A DNA stretch of 64,000 bases from Limivicinus sp963617275 (GTDB taxonomy: Bacteria > Bacillota > Clostridia > Oscillospirales > Oscillospiraceae): contig CAVENX010000012.1 of NCBI GenBank assembly GCA_963617275.1, forward strand, positions 62,001 to 126,000, given 5' to 3'. The notes under the pieces were generated by a model. That model worked only from the letters and a program-made list of their open reading frames with translations, ran no database searches and was not told the DNA's origin. A program made the position numbers and the translations under genes. Positions 49,296 to 60,000 of this stretch are shown piece by piece (position 1 is the stretch's first letter; each line of letters starts with the position of its first letter).

Positions 49296-50426
49296 ATGGA
49301 ACATTATCTTGACAATTCCGCCACCACAAGAGTGTGCGAGGCCGCCGCGAGGGCGGCATACGAGGCGATGACAAGCGTATACGGAAACCCAAGTTCCACG
49401 CACACAAAGGGCAGGGAGGCAAAAAAGCTGCTCGACAGCTCAAGAGCACAGGCTGCCGCGGCAATCGGCTGCAAACCGGCAGAGCTTGTCTTTACCTCCT
49501 GCGGCTCCGAAAGCGACAATTGGGCGCTGCTGTCCGGGGCGGAGGCGATGCACAGGAAGGGAAAACATATAATCAGCTCACCAGTCGAACACGACGCGAT
49601 ACGCAAAACGCTGGATGAGCTTGAAAAGCGGGGTTATGAGATAACACGTCTTGCCCCAGATAATACCGGCGCGATAAGCGTTGAGTCGGTCAAAAACGCG
49701 CTTAGGGACGATACGATACTTGTCTCTCTCATGCTTGTAAACAACGAGACAGGCGCGGTGACGGACATCAGGGGCATTGCGAATATGCTCAAAAAATCCG
49801 GCTCACGGGCGCTTTTGCACACCGACGCGGTGCAGGGCTTCATGAAGGTGCCGTTTTCCGCAAAAACGCTGGGCGCCGATATGATAAGCGTCAGCGGGCA
49901 TAAGATACACGCCCCGAAGGGGATCGGTGCGCTCTATGTGCGTGACGGACTTCGTCTCAAGCCCTTTATCGCGGGCGGCGCACAGGAAAACGGCAGACGC
50001 GCCGGAACCGAGGCTATGCCGCAGATAGCGGCATTCGCGGCGGCGTGCGCGGAGGCGTCAAAAAACATGGAGGCAGGCATCAGCCGTATGGCGGCGCAGA
50101 AAGCGGAAATAATCGACCGCCTCTCCGCCGAAATACCCGAGCTGAAATATGTACGCACCGACGCCCCGCATATTCTCAGCATTTCACTGCCCGGCTGGCG
50201 CAGCGAGGTACTGATGAACTACCTTGAAGCGCGTGAGGTCTATGTATCGAAAAGTTCTGCCTGCAAAAAGGGCGGGAGAAGCCACGTGCTTGAGGCTATC
50301 GGCATGAAAAGCGATGTGATAGACGGCGCGATACGCATAGGGCTTTCCCGCTTCACGACCGCAGAGGATATTGACGCCCTCTGCACCGGACTTATCGACG
50401 CAAGAAATACCCTGTCACACAGATAA
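49296..50426 (+). CDS. Cysteine desulfurase (NifS/IscS family)
   Basis: The 376-residue PLP enzyme mobilises sulfur from cysteine. Seen are YLDNSATTRVCEAAARA, SSTHTKGREAKKLL, the PLP-lysine SVSGHKIHAPKGIGALY near 205 and the active-site Cys in YVSKSSACKKGGRSHVL near 325, in a loop typical of group I/II intermediates. The ribosome site is weak (GGTGA). It is divergent from mtaB, with only 38 bases between starts, which need shared regulation and sulfur for MtaB chemistry. An iscU or thiI partner is not nearby. Confidence 0.92.
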   Translation: MEHYLDNSATTRVCEAAARAAYEAMTSVYGNPSSTHTKGREAKKLLDSSRAQAAAAIGCKPAELVFTSCGSESDNWALLSGAEAMHRKGKHIISSPVEHDAIRKTLDELEKRGYEITRLAPDNTGAISVESVKNALRDDTILVSLMLVNNETGAVTDIRGIANMLKKSGSRALLHTDAVQGFMKVPFSAKTLGADMISVSGHKIHAPKGIGALYVRDGLRLKPFIAGGAQENGRRAGTEAMPQIAAFAAACAEASKNMEAGISRMAAQKAEIIDRLSAEIPELKYVRTDAPHILSISLPGWRSEVLMNYLEAREVYVSKSSACKKGGRSHVLEAIGMKSDVIDGAIRIGLSRFTTAEDIDALCTGLIDARNTLSHR

Positions 50427-50435
50427 TTACGTACA

Positions 50436-51503
50436 TTAAAGTCCCTTTTTCCTTGCTTCTATCGACATAAGGACTATCTTTTCGCAAAGCTGAGGGTATT
50501 CTATTCCCTCAACCTTTGCCGCTTTCGGGATAAGGCTGTTCGGCGTCATGCCTGGGAGGGTGTTCACCTCAAGGCAGTAAGCATTTCCGTCCTTATCCAT
50601 AATGAAATCTGTGCGGGAATAGACGGAAAGGCCGAGCGCCTTGTGGAAGCGCATCGCCGCCTCACCAAGCGTTTTCTGCTCCTGCGCGGTTATAGGCGCC
50701 GGGCAGATCTCCCGTGCGGCCAGACTGCCGCTCTGATATTTTGCAACATAGTCAAAGGTATTTCCCTCGGGCGGGACTATCTCTATCGCGGAAAGATACT
50801 TATCGCCTAAAATGGTCTGGGTAAATTCGCGTCCGGTTATTTTTTCCTCGACAATTATTCGGTTATTGTAGAGCAGGATCTCGTTGAGCGCATTTTCAAG
50901 CTCCTCCTTCGTATCCGGAAGAGCCACTCCAATGGACGAACCGCCGTTGACGGCTTTCACAACGCATGGAACGGGAAGTTCTCCGACAAGCGTGGGAATA
51001 TCTTCCTTTGAATAGACGATCTCCCTCCACTTAGGGGTAAGCACACCGGCAGATTCCATTATGCGCTTTGCGACCGCTTTGTCCATGGCCATTGCGCTGC
51101 CGAGGGGATTGGAGCCGGTGTAAGGCACGCCCATAAGGTCAAGCGCGGCCTGAATTTTGCCGTCTTCGCCGTCCGCCCCGTGCAGCCCCAGAAACACACA
51201 GTCTGCCAGCGCGCATATTTCAAGTACGTTTTTCCCTATGCGGGAAGGGCTTTTAAGCTTTCTTGACGCCTTGACCGCTTCAAGGTCGGGCGCGGTCTGT
51301 TCGATCGCGGCAGCGCCGCAGAATCCGTCGGGCGCGTCGAACGCGTCCTCAAGTACGCCGTCATAGTCCTCAAGTCCGAGATACATATCCACAAATATCG
51401 CCTTATGTCCCAGGCTTCTGAGAGCCTTGCACACCGAAGTGCTTGTGACAAGGGCGACCTGACGTTCGGTACTGATGCCGCCGCCGAGAACTACTATTTT
51501 CAT
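50436..51503 (-). CDS. ddl: D-alanine-D-alanine ligase
   Basis: The 355-residue ATP-grasp ligase makes the D-Ala-D-Ala dipeptide for peptidoglycan. It has the N-terminal VLGGGISTERQVALVTST, the GLHGADGEDGKIQAALDLMG block, the ATP-grasp segment PCVVKAVNGGSSIGVAL, and the C-terminal metal site LEVNTLPGMTPNSLIPKAA. The ATG at 51503 with AAAGGA 9 bases upstream fits the family; the longer frame does not. It is convergent with the cysteine desulfurase gene. Confidence 0.93.
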   Translation of the reverse strand: MKIVVLGGGISTERQVALVTSTSVCKALRSLGHKAIFVDMYLGLEDYDGVLEDAFDAPDGFCGAAAIEQTAPDLEAVKASRKLKSPSRIGKNVLEICALADCVFLGLHGADGEDGKIQAALDLMGVPYTGSNPLGSAMAMDKAVAKRIMESAGVLTPKWREIVYSKEDIPTLVGELPVPCVVKAVNGGSSIGVALPDTKEELENALNEILLYNNRIIVEEKITGREFTQTILGDKYLSAIEIVPPEGNTFDYVAKYQSGSLAAREICPAPITAQEQKTLGEAAMRFHKALGLSVYSRTDFIMDKDGNAYCLEVNTLPGMTPNSLIPKAAKVEGIEYPQLCEKIVLMSIEARKKGL

Positions 51504-51730
51504 ATTCGGATATCCTTTCATAAAGTTCATTTCAAAAAAATATTTTATCACTTAACCGCGCTGCACACAAGGGAAAAATATTTGCCGTTCACATAATTTA
51601 TACGCTGAATTAACAATTTGTTTATTCCTTTTTTGTTGGCTGTGATATTATATTGATAATAAACGACGGGTGGCTGCAAGGCTGCGGTCTTGCGGCTGTC
51701 TGAATATAGGTAAAGTGAGGAGATATCAAA

Positions 51731-52192
51731 ATGGATAAAAACAGCATAGAAGCAGTGATCGCCAAAATCAAGGAACTTGTCGCAAAAGGCAACGTTTCAC
51801 GCATAGTTATAAAATCAAAGGACGGCAATGAGCTGGTCAACATTCCGGTGAACGCCGGTGTTGTCGGCGGCGTCGTCATGCTCAGCGCCGCAAAATGGGT
51901 GCTTATCGCGGGCGCGCTTGCTACGGTCGTCGCAGGCTGCACGGTCGAGGTCGTGAAGGAAAATCATGAGATAATCAGCGTTGTAAAGCCCGAGGACGGC
52001 GAAAAGATCAAGAATACCGCCGCCGCTATCGTCGGCGAGGTCAAGGAAAAGGTCATTGACTTTGCGTCCGATTCCGCCGCAAAGTCCGAAGACGTGAAGA
52101 GCGAAGACGCAAAATGCAGCAGCGCAGAGTGCGCCGGCGCACATGACGCCGATGTGACCGAGATTCACGAGGAAAAAACCGAAGAAAAATAA
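51731..52192 (+). CDS. DUF4342 protein with membrane helix and acidic tail
   Basis: The 153-residue protein has an N-terminal DUF4342 domain (about 1-80: IEAVIAKIKELVAKGNVSRI, IKSKDGNELVNIPVNAGVVG) with a hydrophobic helix at about 48-70, then an acidic, Ala/Glu/Lys-rich tail of about 60 residues with a CSSAEC pair. The domain binds UBA-like modules in a few proteins, but function is unknown. GTGAGGAG is upstream, and a strong terminator follows at 52248. Confidence 0.8.
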   Translation: MDKNSIEAVIAKIKELVAKGNVSRIVIKSKDGNELVNIPVNAGVVGGVVMLSAAKWVLIAGALATVVAGCTVEVVKENHEIISVVKPEDGEKIKNTAAAIVGEVKEKVIDFASDSAAKSEDVKSEDAKCSSAECAGAHDADVTEIHEEKTEEK

Positions 52193-52247
52193 TTTACCTC
52201 TCAGCGGATCATTCTGAAAAAAGTCTCGCGGATTTTTTGCCAAGTGT

Positions 52248-52285
52248 TCATCCTGTCAAAATAATAATTTGACAGGATGATTTTT
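52248..52285 (+). terminator. Terminator after the DUF4342 gene
   Basis: TCATCCTGTCAAA (52248-52260) pairs perfectly with TTTGACAGGATGA (52268-52280), followed by TTTTTG. Confidence 0.85.
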
Positions 52286-52318
52286 GTAACCTTTTCACAA
52301 GTTCTGCATCATTATAAT
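52286..52318 (+). promoter_or_regulatory. Putative promoter of the ECF sigma operon
   Basis: TATAAT at 52313-52318 lies 28 bases before the sigma gene. A GTAACC motif at 52286-52291, of the kind used as an ECF sigma -35 element, lies upstream, so autoregulation is possible but the matching -10 is not clear. Confidence 0.4.
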
Positions 52319-52345
52319 GAAGGGGTACGGGAAGAGAGAGTATGA

Positions 52346-52834
52346 ATGAAGCCTGACATTATTGACGAGCTTTTTAGAAAATATTATAATGAAGCAATGC
52401 TGTACACGATGTCCCTGTGCAAAAACGAGACAATCGCAGAGGATATAGTGTCTACGGCATTTTATAAGGCTCTTGCGTCTGCCGACGAGGAAATAAAGAA
52501 CTTCAAGCCGTGGCTCCTGACGGTATGCAGAAATGAGTTTTTCGGTCTGTGCCGGAAAAACAAGGCCATGTCATACGATGAGCTTGCAGAAGATGTTGAG
52601 GACGACAGCGGTGAGATCGTTGACCGGCTTATTCTGAAAGAAGAATACCGGGCGCTTTACCACGCGATAGACAAACTCAACGCGGCGCAGAGAGAGGTTA
52701 TTATGCTCTTCTACTTTTCCGGGCTGCAAATAAAAGACATCGCGCTTGTAATGGAAAAAAGCGAGAGCAATGTTAAAGTGCTTTTATACCGCGGCAGGGA
52801 GAGACTTAAAGAGCTGATGGAGGTAGCAGGATGA
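52346..52834 (+). CDS. ECF-type RNA polymerase sigma factor
   Basis: The 162-residue sigma factor has region 2 (LFRKYYNEAMLYTMSLCKNE, AEDIVSTAFYKALA, FKPWLLTVCRNEF) and region 4 (LNAAQREVIMLFYFSGLQIK, DIALVMEKSESNVKVLLYRG) with a short linker, as in extracytoplasmic-function sigmas. It overlaps the next gene by 4 bases (ATGA), which codes for a membrane protein likely to be its anti-sigma factor. The signal sensed is unknown. Confidence 0.9.
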   Translation: MKPDIIDELFRKYYNEAMLYTMSLCKNETIAEDIVSTAFYKALASADEEIKNFKPWLLTVCRNEFFGLCRKNKAMSYDELAEDVEDDSGEIVDRLILKEEYRALYHAIDKLNAAQREVIMLFYFSGLQIKDIALVMEKSESNVKVLLYRGRERLKELMEVAG

Positions 52835-53370
52835 TTCTTAAGGAGTGCTTTGAAAAAATAAAGAACGGAACGGCGACAGAGGAAGAAAAATCCTTTGTTG
52901 AAAAAGAGCTTGACACCATACTTAAAATAAAAAGTATTCTGGACAATCCTCCTGACGAGCCTGTGGTCGCCGAGGCGGAGCACGGGACCATTCTCAGAGC
53001 CAGAAGGTTATACGAAAGACGGACCTATATCAAGATTTTCATCATCGTGATAATAACGCTTCTGCTTATTGCGGCTCTTGTGTGCGGCATAATCTTTATC
53101 CCATCCTGCACGTCGGCATCACGCAGAATGAAGTATGACAGAGACGACGCGATTGAAATTGCTTATGAATATATCGCCGAAAACTACGGCGAAGACAGAA
53201 ACGACTTTTCTGTGCGCGACGCTGACAGGAAGCTGAGAATAAACGGAAGTCTTTCCGACGCCGTTTATGTGTATGAGATAGAGCTGCGCAATGAATTCCG
53301 CATCTATGAGCTTGGCGTGAGCAGCAAGAACGGCGCGGTCGAGTTGCTCGACTACGACGAGCACAGCTGA
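52831..53370 (+). CDS. Probable membrane anti-sigma factor
   Basis: The 179-residue protein has a cytoplasmic N-terminal helical domain (about 1-62), one membrane helix (about 67-90, IKIFIIVIITLLLIAALVCG) and an extracytoplasmic domain with a PepSY-like pattern (RDDAIEIAYEYIAENYGEDR, YVYEIELRNEFRIYELGV). The 4-base overlap with the sigma gene and this topology fit an anti-sigma factor releasing the sigma on an envelope signal. No zinc motif is seen. Confidence 0.75.
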   Translation: MILKECFEKIKNGTATEEEKSFVEKELDTILKIKSILDNPPDEPVVAEAEHGTILRARRLYERRTYIKIFIIVIITLLLIAALVCGIIFIPSCTSASRRMKYDRDDAIEIAYEYIAENYGEDRNDFSVRDADRKLRINGSLSDAVYVYEIELRNEFRIYELGVSSKNGAVELLDYDEHS

Positions 53371-53408
53371 TTTTTCTCCATGCACAGAACGTTTAACCGA
53401 ATTACGCG

Positions 53409-53445
53409 GCGCTGCCTTGAATATCAGGGCAGCGCTTTTTATTTT
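53409..53445 (+). terminator. Terminator of the ECF sigma operon
   Basis: GCGCTGCC (53409-53416) pairs with GGCAGCGC (53428-53435), followed by TTTTTATTTTTTT. Confidence 0.85.
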
Positions 53446-53558
53446 TTTGGAATTTTTTATTTTTCCTGTAACCTGCCGCCGCCCTGTGCATCTATTATAC
53501 GAAAGCGATAAACAAGAAGCCAAACAAATTGAAATGATAAGTAATAAGGAGAAATACC

Positions 53559-53801
53559 ATGAAGAATATAAATTCCAAGACCGCTCTTAACAACGCGCTC
53601 ACTTCCGTCGGTATCAGCGACGAGAATTACTGCTGTGAATATATCTGTCTCGAAAGCGGCTATTACCGCATGATAGTGAGCACGCTCATGCTCAGATATG
53701 AGTTCTATGTTGACGCCTGCACCGGCGAGGTCTGCGGCATCAATACCGAGCCTGTCATTGACGTGACAGAGCAGGCATCTGAGTTCAGAATTTCCGCATA
53801 A
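53559..53801 (+). CDS. Small PepSY-like protein, 80 aa
   Basis: The 80-residue cytoplasmic-looking protein reads like a single degenerate PepSY unit (SKTALNNALTSVGISDENYC, YYRMIVSTLMLRYEFYVDAC, TGEVCGINTEP). It has no signal peptide. AAGGAG lies upstream of the ATG. It directly precedes element C. A role is unknown; resemblance to the extracytoplasmic part of the neighbouring anti-sigma protein may be meaningful. Confidence 0.7.
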   Translation: MKNINSKTALNNALTSVGISDENYCCEYICLESGYYRMIVSTLMLRYEFYVDACTGEVCGINTEPVIDVTEQASEFRISA

Positions 53802-53817
53802 TAAAAACTTCGAATTT

Positions 53818-53852
53818 ATATCCCCCGTTTCCGGAACCGGAAACGGGGGATA
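53818..53852. terminator. Left terminator copy flanking element C
   Basis: ATATCCCCCGTTTCC then GGAAACGGGGGATA forms the terminator hairpin. The full 35 bases recur exactly at 54053-54087. Confidence 0.88.
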
Positions 53853-54052
53853 TCTGCTTGTCAAAAAAGTCCTTACAGGACTTTTTCGACCGCGCTTTCC
53901 GCCGAGCATTTTGAAAGCGTTCAAAATGCTGTTGCCGAAAGCCTTTATAGAGGCTTTCGACGGCGGTTTATCCAATTTGAGGCGGGTCTTGCCCCCTCAA
54001 GCTCCCCCGCTGCTCTATTATCCGACTTTAATACATAGTTTTTGACAGTCTC
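53853..54052. mobile_element. Element C: 200-bp non-coding element between duplicated terminators
   Basis: Starts CTTGTCAAAAAAGTCC, forming a hairpin with GGACTTTTTCGAC, and ends TTTTTGACAGTCTC. Internal stems include GAGCATTTTGAA/TTCAAAATGCT and CGAAAGCCTT/GAGGCTTTCG. The middle differs from elements A and B, but the ends, the total length and the duplicated-terminator layout are the same, so it looks like a second subfamily. No coding capacity. Confidence 0.75.
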
Positions 54053-54087
54053 ATATCCCCCGTTTCCGGAACCGGAAACGGGGGATA
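54053..54087. terminator. Right terminator copy flanking element C
   Basis: Exact 35-base repeat of 53818-53852, directly before the 3' end of the giant surface-protein gene at 54092. Confidence 0.88.
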
Positions 54088-54091
54088 CTTT

Positions 54092-57000
54092 TTACTTTGC
54101 AATATTGATCTTGATAGTGACGGCTGCGTTGGGTTTTGCGGTTTCGCTGCCGTCGAGCCAGATGTTTATCGGGATGCTCACGCTCTTAAGCTTTGCGGCA
54201 GCCGGGGCTATCACTCCGTCCTTGAAGCCTATCGCAAACCGCCCTCCGCCGTATTCGTAAAGCTCAAACATCGCCGCGTTCTTCGCGTCCTTTATCTCCG
54301 CTTTCGCTATGCCGTTGAGCGTGAGATCGGCACTCGTTACCCTGAAATCGCCGCGGCTGTTGACGTCCTTGAGATACAGCACCGGCGTACCGGATACCGT
54401 CAGCCGCGCCGCGCCCGTCTTCACTGTTATCGCCGTGAGCGGCGTCGCCGCTTCCGTTCCGTTTGCAAAGCCTGCTATTACCCTGACCTTGTATTTGAGC
54501 CTGCTGTCCGCGCAGATGTTCGTAAGCTTCATGCCGTCTATTGCAAACACGCCCTCAACAGGCTTTGCAAACTTATCCGCACTTGAGTAGACCTCTACAC
54601 GCTCGGTATATTCGGCGCTGCTGACGTTTTTGTACGTCGGGACAAGCGTTATCCCGCTGCCGGAGCGGATGATGTCTATGCTTCCCTTGGCTTTAAGCGT
54701 ACCCGTGATCGCTGACTTCGCCTGCGCCGGTACAGTCACATTGAGCACCGCCGCCTTGTATCCCTCGCCTGCGTTTATAAGCACCTTGTAGACCGCGCCG
54801 TACTCCGTCGCGTCATTCACGGCGACATACAGCATACCGCCGGAATAGCTCACGTCAAGCTTGCCCTCCGCGCTCTGCTTGCCGGTCTTATCCATTACGC
54901 TTATCACCGGCTCGCCGGGTGTGTAATTCTTCGTCGTGCACGTCACACCTATCGCGGCGCTGTCGTTTACAAGCTTGTTGAGCGTCAGCGCGCTCTTTGA
55001 AAGCCTGAGATTCACCGGCGTCGCCTTAACCGTGATCTTTGCCGTGGCGGTCAGCTCTTCGCGGCCGAGAAGCATTATAAGCTTCGCCGTGTAGGTATTG
55101 CCCGCAGTCAGCTCCGTTCCCTCCGCCTTTTTGAGCGTCAGGGTATTGCCGTTCTGCTCCATGCTGAAATAGCTGCTTATATCGCCGCCGGATATTTCGG
55201 TCTTTCCTTTCGTCTCGGCAACAGTGCCGCCGGTAACGGTATACCCGCCGTTGAAGTTCCTGAACGCCGGTGTGAGAGTGACCGCGCTGTCGGAATACGT
55301 AAGGTCTATCGCGCCTGACGCTCTGAGCGTAACACTCGGCTTGAGATTTTCCTTCGCCGTTCTGACGGTCAGCACAGCCGCTTTCCCTCCGGGTATGGAG
55401 ACGGTCACTTTATAAGTGCTGCTGTACTTCGTGATGGGGAGAGTGTGTACATACAGCTTGCCGTCCTTGTACCATACCTCAAGCTCACCCTCCGCGTTTG
55501 AAACGCTTACTGTCCTGTCATCATAGTCCGCCGGGGTTATTGTCACGTCTATTATAGCCATATCGCCGTATGCCGGGTTGAGCGTCACGGACGCGGTTTT
55601 CAGCTTTATGACCGGCGCCGTCTTCCTTACTGTCAGCGCGATGGGAACCGTTGTTTCGGTATCGGCAAAGCTTGCATACAGCGTTATTCTTCCCGCCTTG
55701 CTGCCCTCCGCGGTTTTCAGCGTGAACGCGCCCATTTCCGCGTCAAAATTCTCAACGGTATAGCCGTCGTATGCGGTAAGGCCGGTCACATTATACTGCT
55801 CAAGCGTTTCGTTCTTCGCCGTGGGCATGAGCTTCATTTCAACGCCCCTGCTCGATACGCTGCTCATCGTCACGCTTGCGGCAGAGAGCTTCAGCTTCGG
55901 CGCTTTATATGTGTTCTTTACGCTGACCGTTACAGCCGCCGGTACTTCCCATTCCTCCGTATCGACAAGGATATACGCACTGCCGGAAGCGGACTTTCCC
56001 GGTGCGTCGGGCGCAATGCTCAGCTTCCCGTCATCAGAGAGGGTGAGCCATGCGGGAACGGCAAGCTTCTTGCCGGTATCCGGGCGTATCGCCGTCACCG
56101 ATGCGCCGTTTATTACTATTGGCGCGCTCTGTCCCGAGTAGAAGGAGTTGAACTGCACAGCATCCGCCTTGAGCTTGGGAAGCGTCTTCTTCACCGTCAG
56201 CTTAAGCTTTGCATCCGTTACAAACTCCGTATTCCCGACCGTCACGGCTACCGCGCTTGTATAGCTGCTCTTTACCGCTTTCGCGTTTTCTATGCTGCCG
56301 TCCTTCGGGACGACGGCGACGCGCCTGTCATCAACGACCGCAAGGTCAAACTTCTCCGCCGCCGCAGGGTCCATAAATCTCGCGCTCTTTATGGCTATGC
56401 CGTTATCCTCCGGCTTTTCTGCCGCGTCGGCGCTCATGACGGATATATTCTGCGGCAGGAGCAGAAGAATATCTGCTTCCGCATAATCCCGGCTGTAAAG
56501 CTCGCTCGTGACCGCCGTTGTGCCAAGCTCTATACCGCTTATCTCTATCTCTTCCTCGACGCTCTTTTCCGTCACGTCCACACGGCACCGTGCGGTGAAG
56601 GTATAGTCCTTATAGCTCACCGTCGCCACGGCGTATGCCGTGCCGACGCCAAGCGCCGTGACGCTTCCGCTGTCGCTGACGGAGATTATCTCCTTGCCGT
56701 CCGGGTTTTCCGCGCTCCACGTAAGGTATTCCGCCCACTCCGCAGGCGTCACCTCCGCCGAAAGCACAGCCGATTCACCAATCTGCATTGCCATATACTC
56801 CCGGTCGAGGGTGATGTATCTTTCATGCGGTACGCCGTACAGCGTCACCGCCGCCGAGGGCGTTTCCGTCCGCGGGATATACGAGAGGGTGAGCGTACCG
56901 TCCGCCGCGGCGTTATCCTGCGCGATATACAGCAGGTTGGTCGGTTTCAGGAGTGCGGCGGGGTCAACGCTGACTATGAGCACATACTCCTCACCCGGCT

Positions 57001-60000
57001 CAAGATTCGTAAACTTCGCTGTTCTGAATTTGCCCTTTGTGCCGGAAGTACCCTTGTGCGCCGCCGCAAGCTCAAGCTCTGCCGCCGGTGCGGCATCGGG
57101 CACGTCAACTATGAGCGCATCCGGACTTTCTTCTTCCTCAGGCTCAGGTTCAGGTTCCGGTTCTGTTTCCGGCTCTATCTCTATCTCCGGCAGAGGCTCC
57201 TCTTCCTCCTCTGTCGGCTCTTCCGGTTCTGCGGCATCTTCCTTCGGCTCTTCGTCGGGAATGTCGGCTCCCTCTTCGTCCTCAAGCTCCTCTTCGTCGT
57301 CATCTATCGAAAGCGCGGTCACATCGCTGTTGAAATGGATTGTTGCGGAGGTAAGGTTGTCGTTATATTTGCCTATACTTATTGCGTCCCACTGCGCTTC
57401 CGTACCGGTGTAGTATACGTCTGTGAGTGCGGTGCAGTCCAGAAAGGCATCGCTGCCGATTTCCTTCACGCCGCTGCCTATCGTCACACTTTTGAGTGCG
57501 GTGCAGCCGCAAAAGGCGGCGTACTCGATGCTCGTCACGCTGTCCGGTATCGTCACGCTTGTGAGTGATAGGGATAAGTCAAAGGCGCCCACGCCAATGC
57601 TCATTACGCCGCTCGGTATCGTATAAGCCCCTGTGCGTCCTCCAGGAAAAGACACTAACTCCGTTAAAATCTTGTTAAAAAGCACACCGTTTACAGACGC
57701 ATAATAACTATTTCCTGAAGCCACATTTATACTTGTGAGCGCGTTGCAGTGGGAAAAGGCAAAGTTGTCGATATTCGTCATGCTGTCGGGTATTGTCACG
57801 CTTGTGAGTGCGTGGCATCCCCAAAAGGCAGCGCTTTCAATGCTCGTTACGCTGTTCGGTATAGTCACGCTTGTGAGATTGATACACCAGTAAAATGCAT
57901 AATTCCCAATACTCGTTACACTTACCGGTATCGTATATCCACCCTGGCGTCCACATGGAAAACACACCAGTTCCGTTGCAGCCTTGTTAAAAAGTACGCC
58001 GTTTACAGACGAGTAATATCTGTTTTCTGAATTCACATTTATGCTTGTGAGGGAGGTGCAGTAGCCAAAGGAAGATCCGTCGATGCCCGTAATGCTGGCA
58101 GGTATCGTCACAGTTGTGAGTGCGGTGCAGTAGAAAAAAGCATGATTGCCGATGCTTGTTACGCCGCTTTCAATTACTATGGTTTTTATTTTTTCTCTGT
58201 GTTCATACCACGGATAACTATCGCTCATATAACCGTACATCTCTCCCGTGCCGCTGATCGTAAGCGTACCGGCATCATCCAGCGTCCATGTGAGGTTCTC
58301 ACCGCATTTGCCGGAGGCAATTCCGGCAGCGGCAGCGGCGATTGTCACCGTGCATGAAACGGAGTAGGTTTTTCCGCCGCTCGAATAGGAGGCGGATATA
58401 GCCGCGCTTCCGGCTTTTTTAGCGGTCACTTTTCCTTTGCTGACAGATGCGGCCGTGGAATCGGACGACTGCCATGTGCAGCTTCTCGTGACGTCTTTCC
58501 CGTTGAAATACGCGTTAAGCTGCTGCGTACTGCCTTTATCCATTTTGACAGTTGTCTGGGAGATAGTAAGCGGATAATCACTGCCTTTTTCTTCAAAGGC
58601 AAGCTTCAGCTGTTTTTCACCGTTTCTGATGGTAAATTCTTTCTCCTGTCTCTCGCCGTCCAGTTCAACGATCACTTTATATTTTCCGTTGGGAAGATAG
58701 AAAGTGCTTGTTCCGTCCTCACCGCTTGCAGGAACAGAGGAAAGCTTTGGCTTGTTGTTCTCGTCAAGCACATACACGGAATCAATTTTCCGTGTGCCTT
58801 CATACAGCTCTATCGGTACGCATGTCTGAACGGGGTTTTCGCCTTTCAGCAGCTGTACGCTTACTTTATGGCTGATATGGGGACATCTTGTGAATTTAAA
58901 CTCATTATAATCTATAGATTTATAACAATCGCTTATTTTGCTTTTTGCTTCTGCCACTACCAGCTCGGGTTTTATTTTCCCGTCAAGAATATCAAGATAA
59001 ACGCTGAGTGAAACTACTTTATTTAATTCGCCCTCATAGCATTGAAGACATTCATGTATTCTTTTCGTGTCGGGTGTGGAGAGATCGTCAATTTTGTTTT
59101 TCATTGACAACTCGCCGCAGGCTTTAGCTTCCATGCCGCCTTTCAGTATTTTCTTTGATATTACAGTGATTCCGACGTCAACCTTGAGACCTGTAAGTAT
59201 TTTCCCGCTGACGCTTACTTCGCTCTTAAGAGACGGGCCTGAGCTTGCATCAAACAAGCCTATATCGCTGTCGTAGACATACTTTGTTGTGCTTTTGAAT
59301 TTTCCCGTCCAATCAACAGCACCGGAAACTTCAAAAACAAACTTGGGTTCTACATGTCCATATACGCCGGGCAGAAAATATATATCAACGCCTGGGAACG
59401 GGATCTCACGTTCTGCTTTTCCGGTCAAGCTGATTTTAACGGATACTTCATTCTCAATACTGTATGAAACATTCTGATAGTTCAGGCTTATAAACACCTC
59501 AAGAGTGGTGGTAAAAGCGTATTTTACCGCACCGGACAAAGTAACATTATCATTAAATTTCTTATTTAATTTTACTCCAAGTTCTTTTGATGCTTTTAGC
59601 TTTTTGTCTACTATAGGAATATCACCCAAGCCCATAAGGCTTGCCTCGTAGAGCTGATCAACCTCGGCGGGGTCGATCATTTCAACGCCCTCGGAGAGCG
59701 TACTGTCGTCGTAGGTAACTTCCTTGTCAAAGCTGTCTGCTTCTATTTTTACAAAGTCAAAGACGTCCGACAGATCTGCGTCCGTCTGCTCGCTGACGAA
59801 CACCGACGTGGGGTTTTTCTCGTCGTCTCGCTTAACATCTGCCGCGCAGACGATAAGCACAGTGCCGTCCGCGTATGTATAGGCAAACTTATCCCCCGGC
59901 TGCATCGCAAGGAGATCTTCACCCGCGTTTTTGATAAGGTATGTGCCGTTGTGGTAGTCCGTCAAGACAGCGTCGCTTGTATAGTCAAAAAGTATCGTGT

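Noticed and set aside
57110..57310. Acidic repeat in the giant gene considered as frameshift or intergenic junction
   Set aside because: The frame is open throughout, and Glu/Asp/Pro linkers are normal between domains of such surface proteins.
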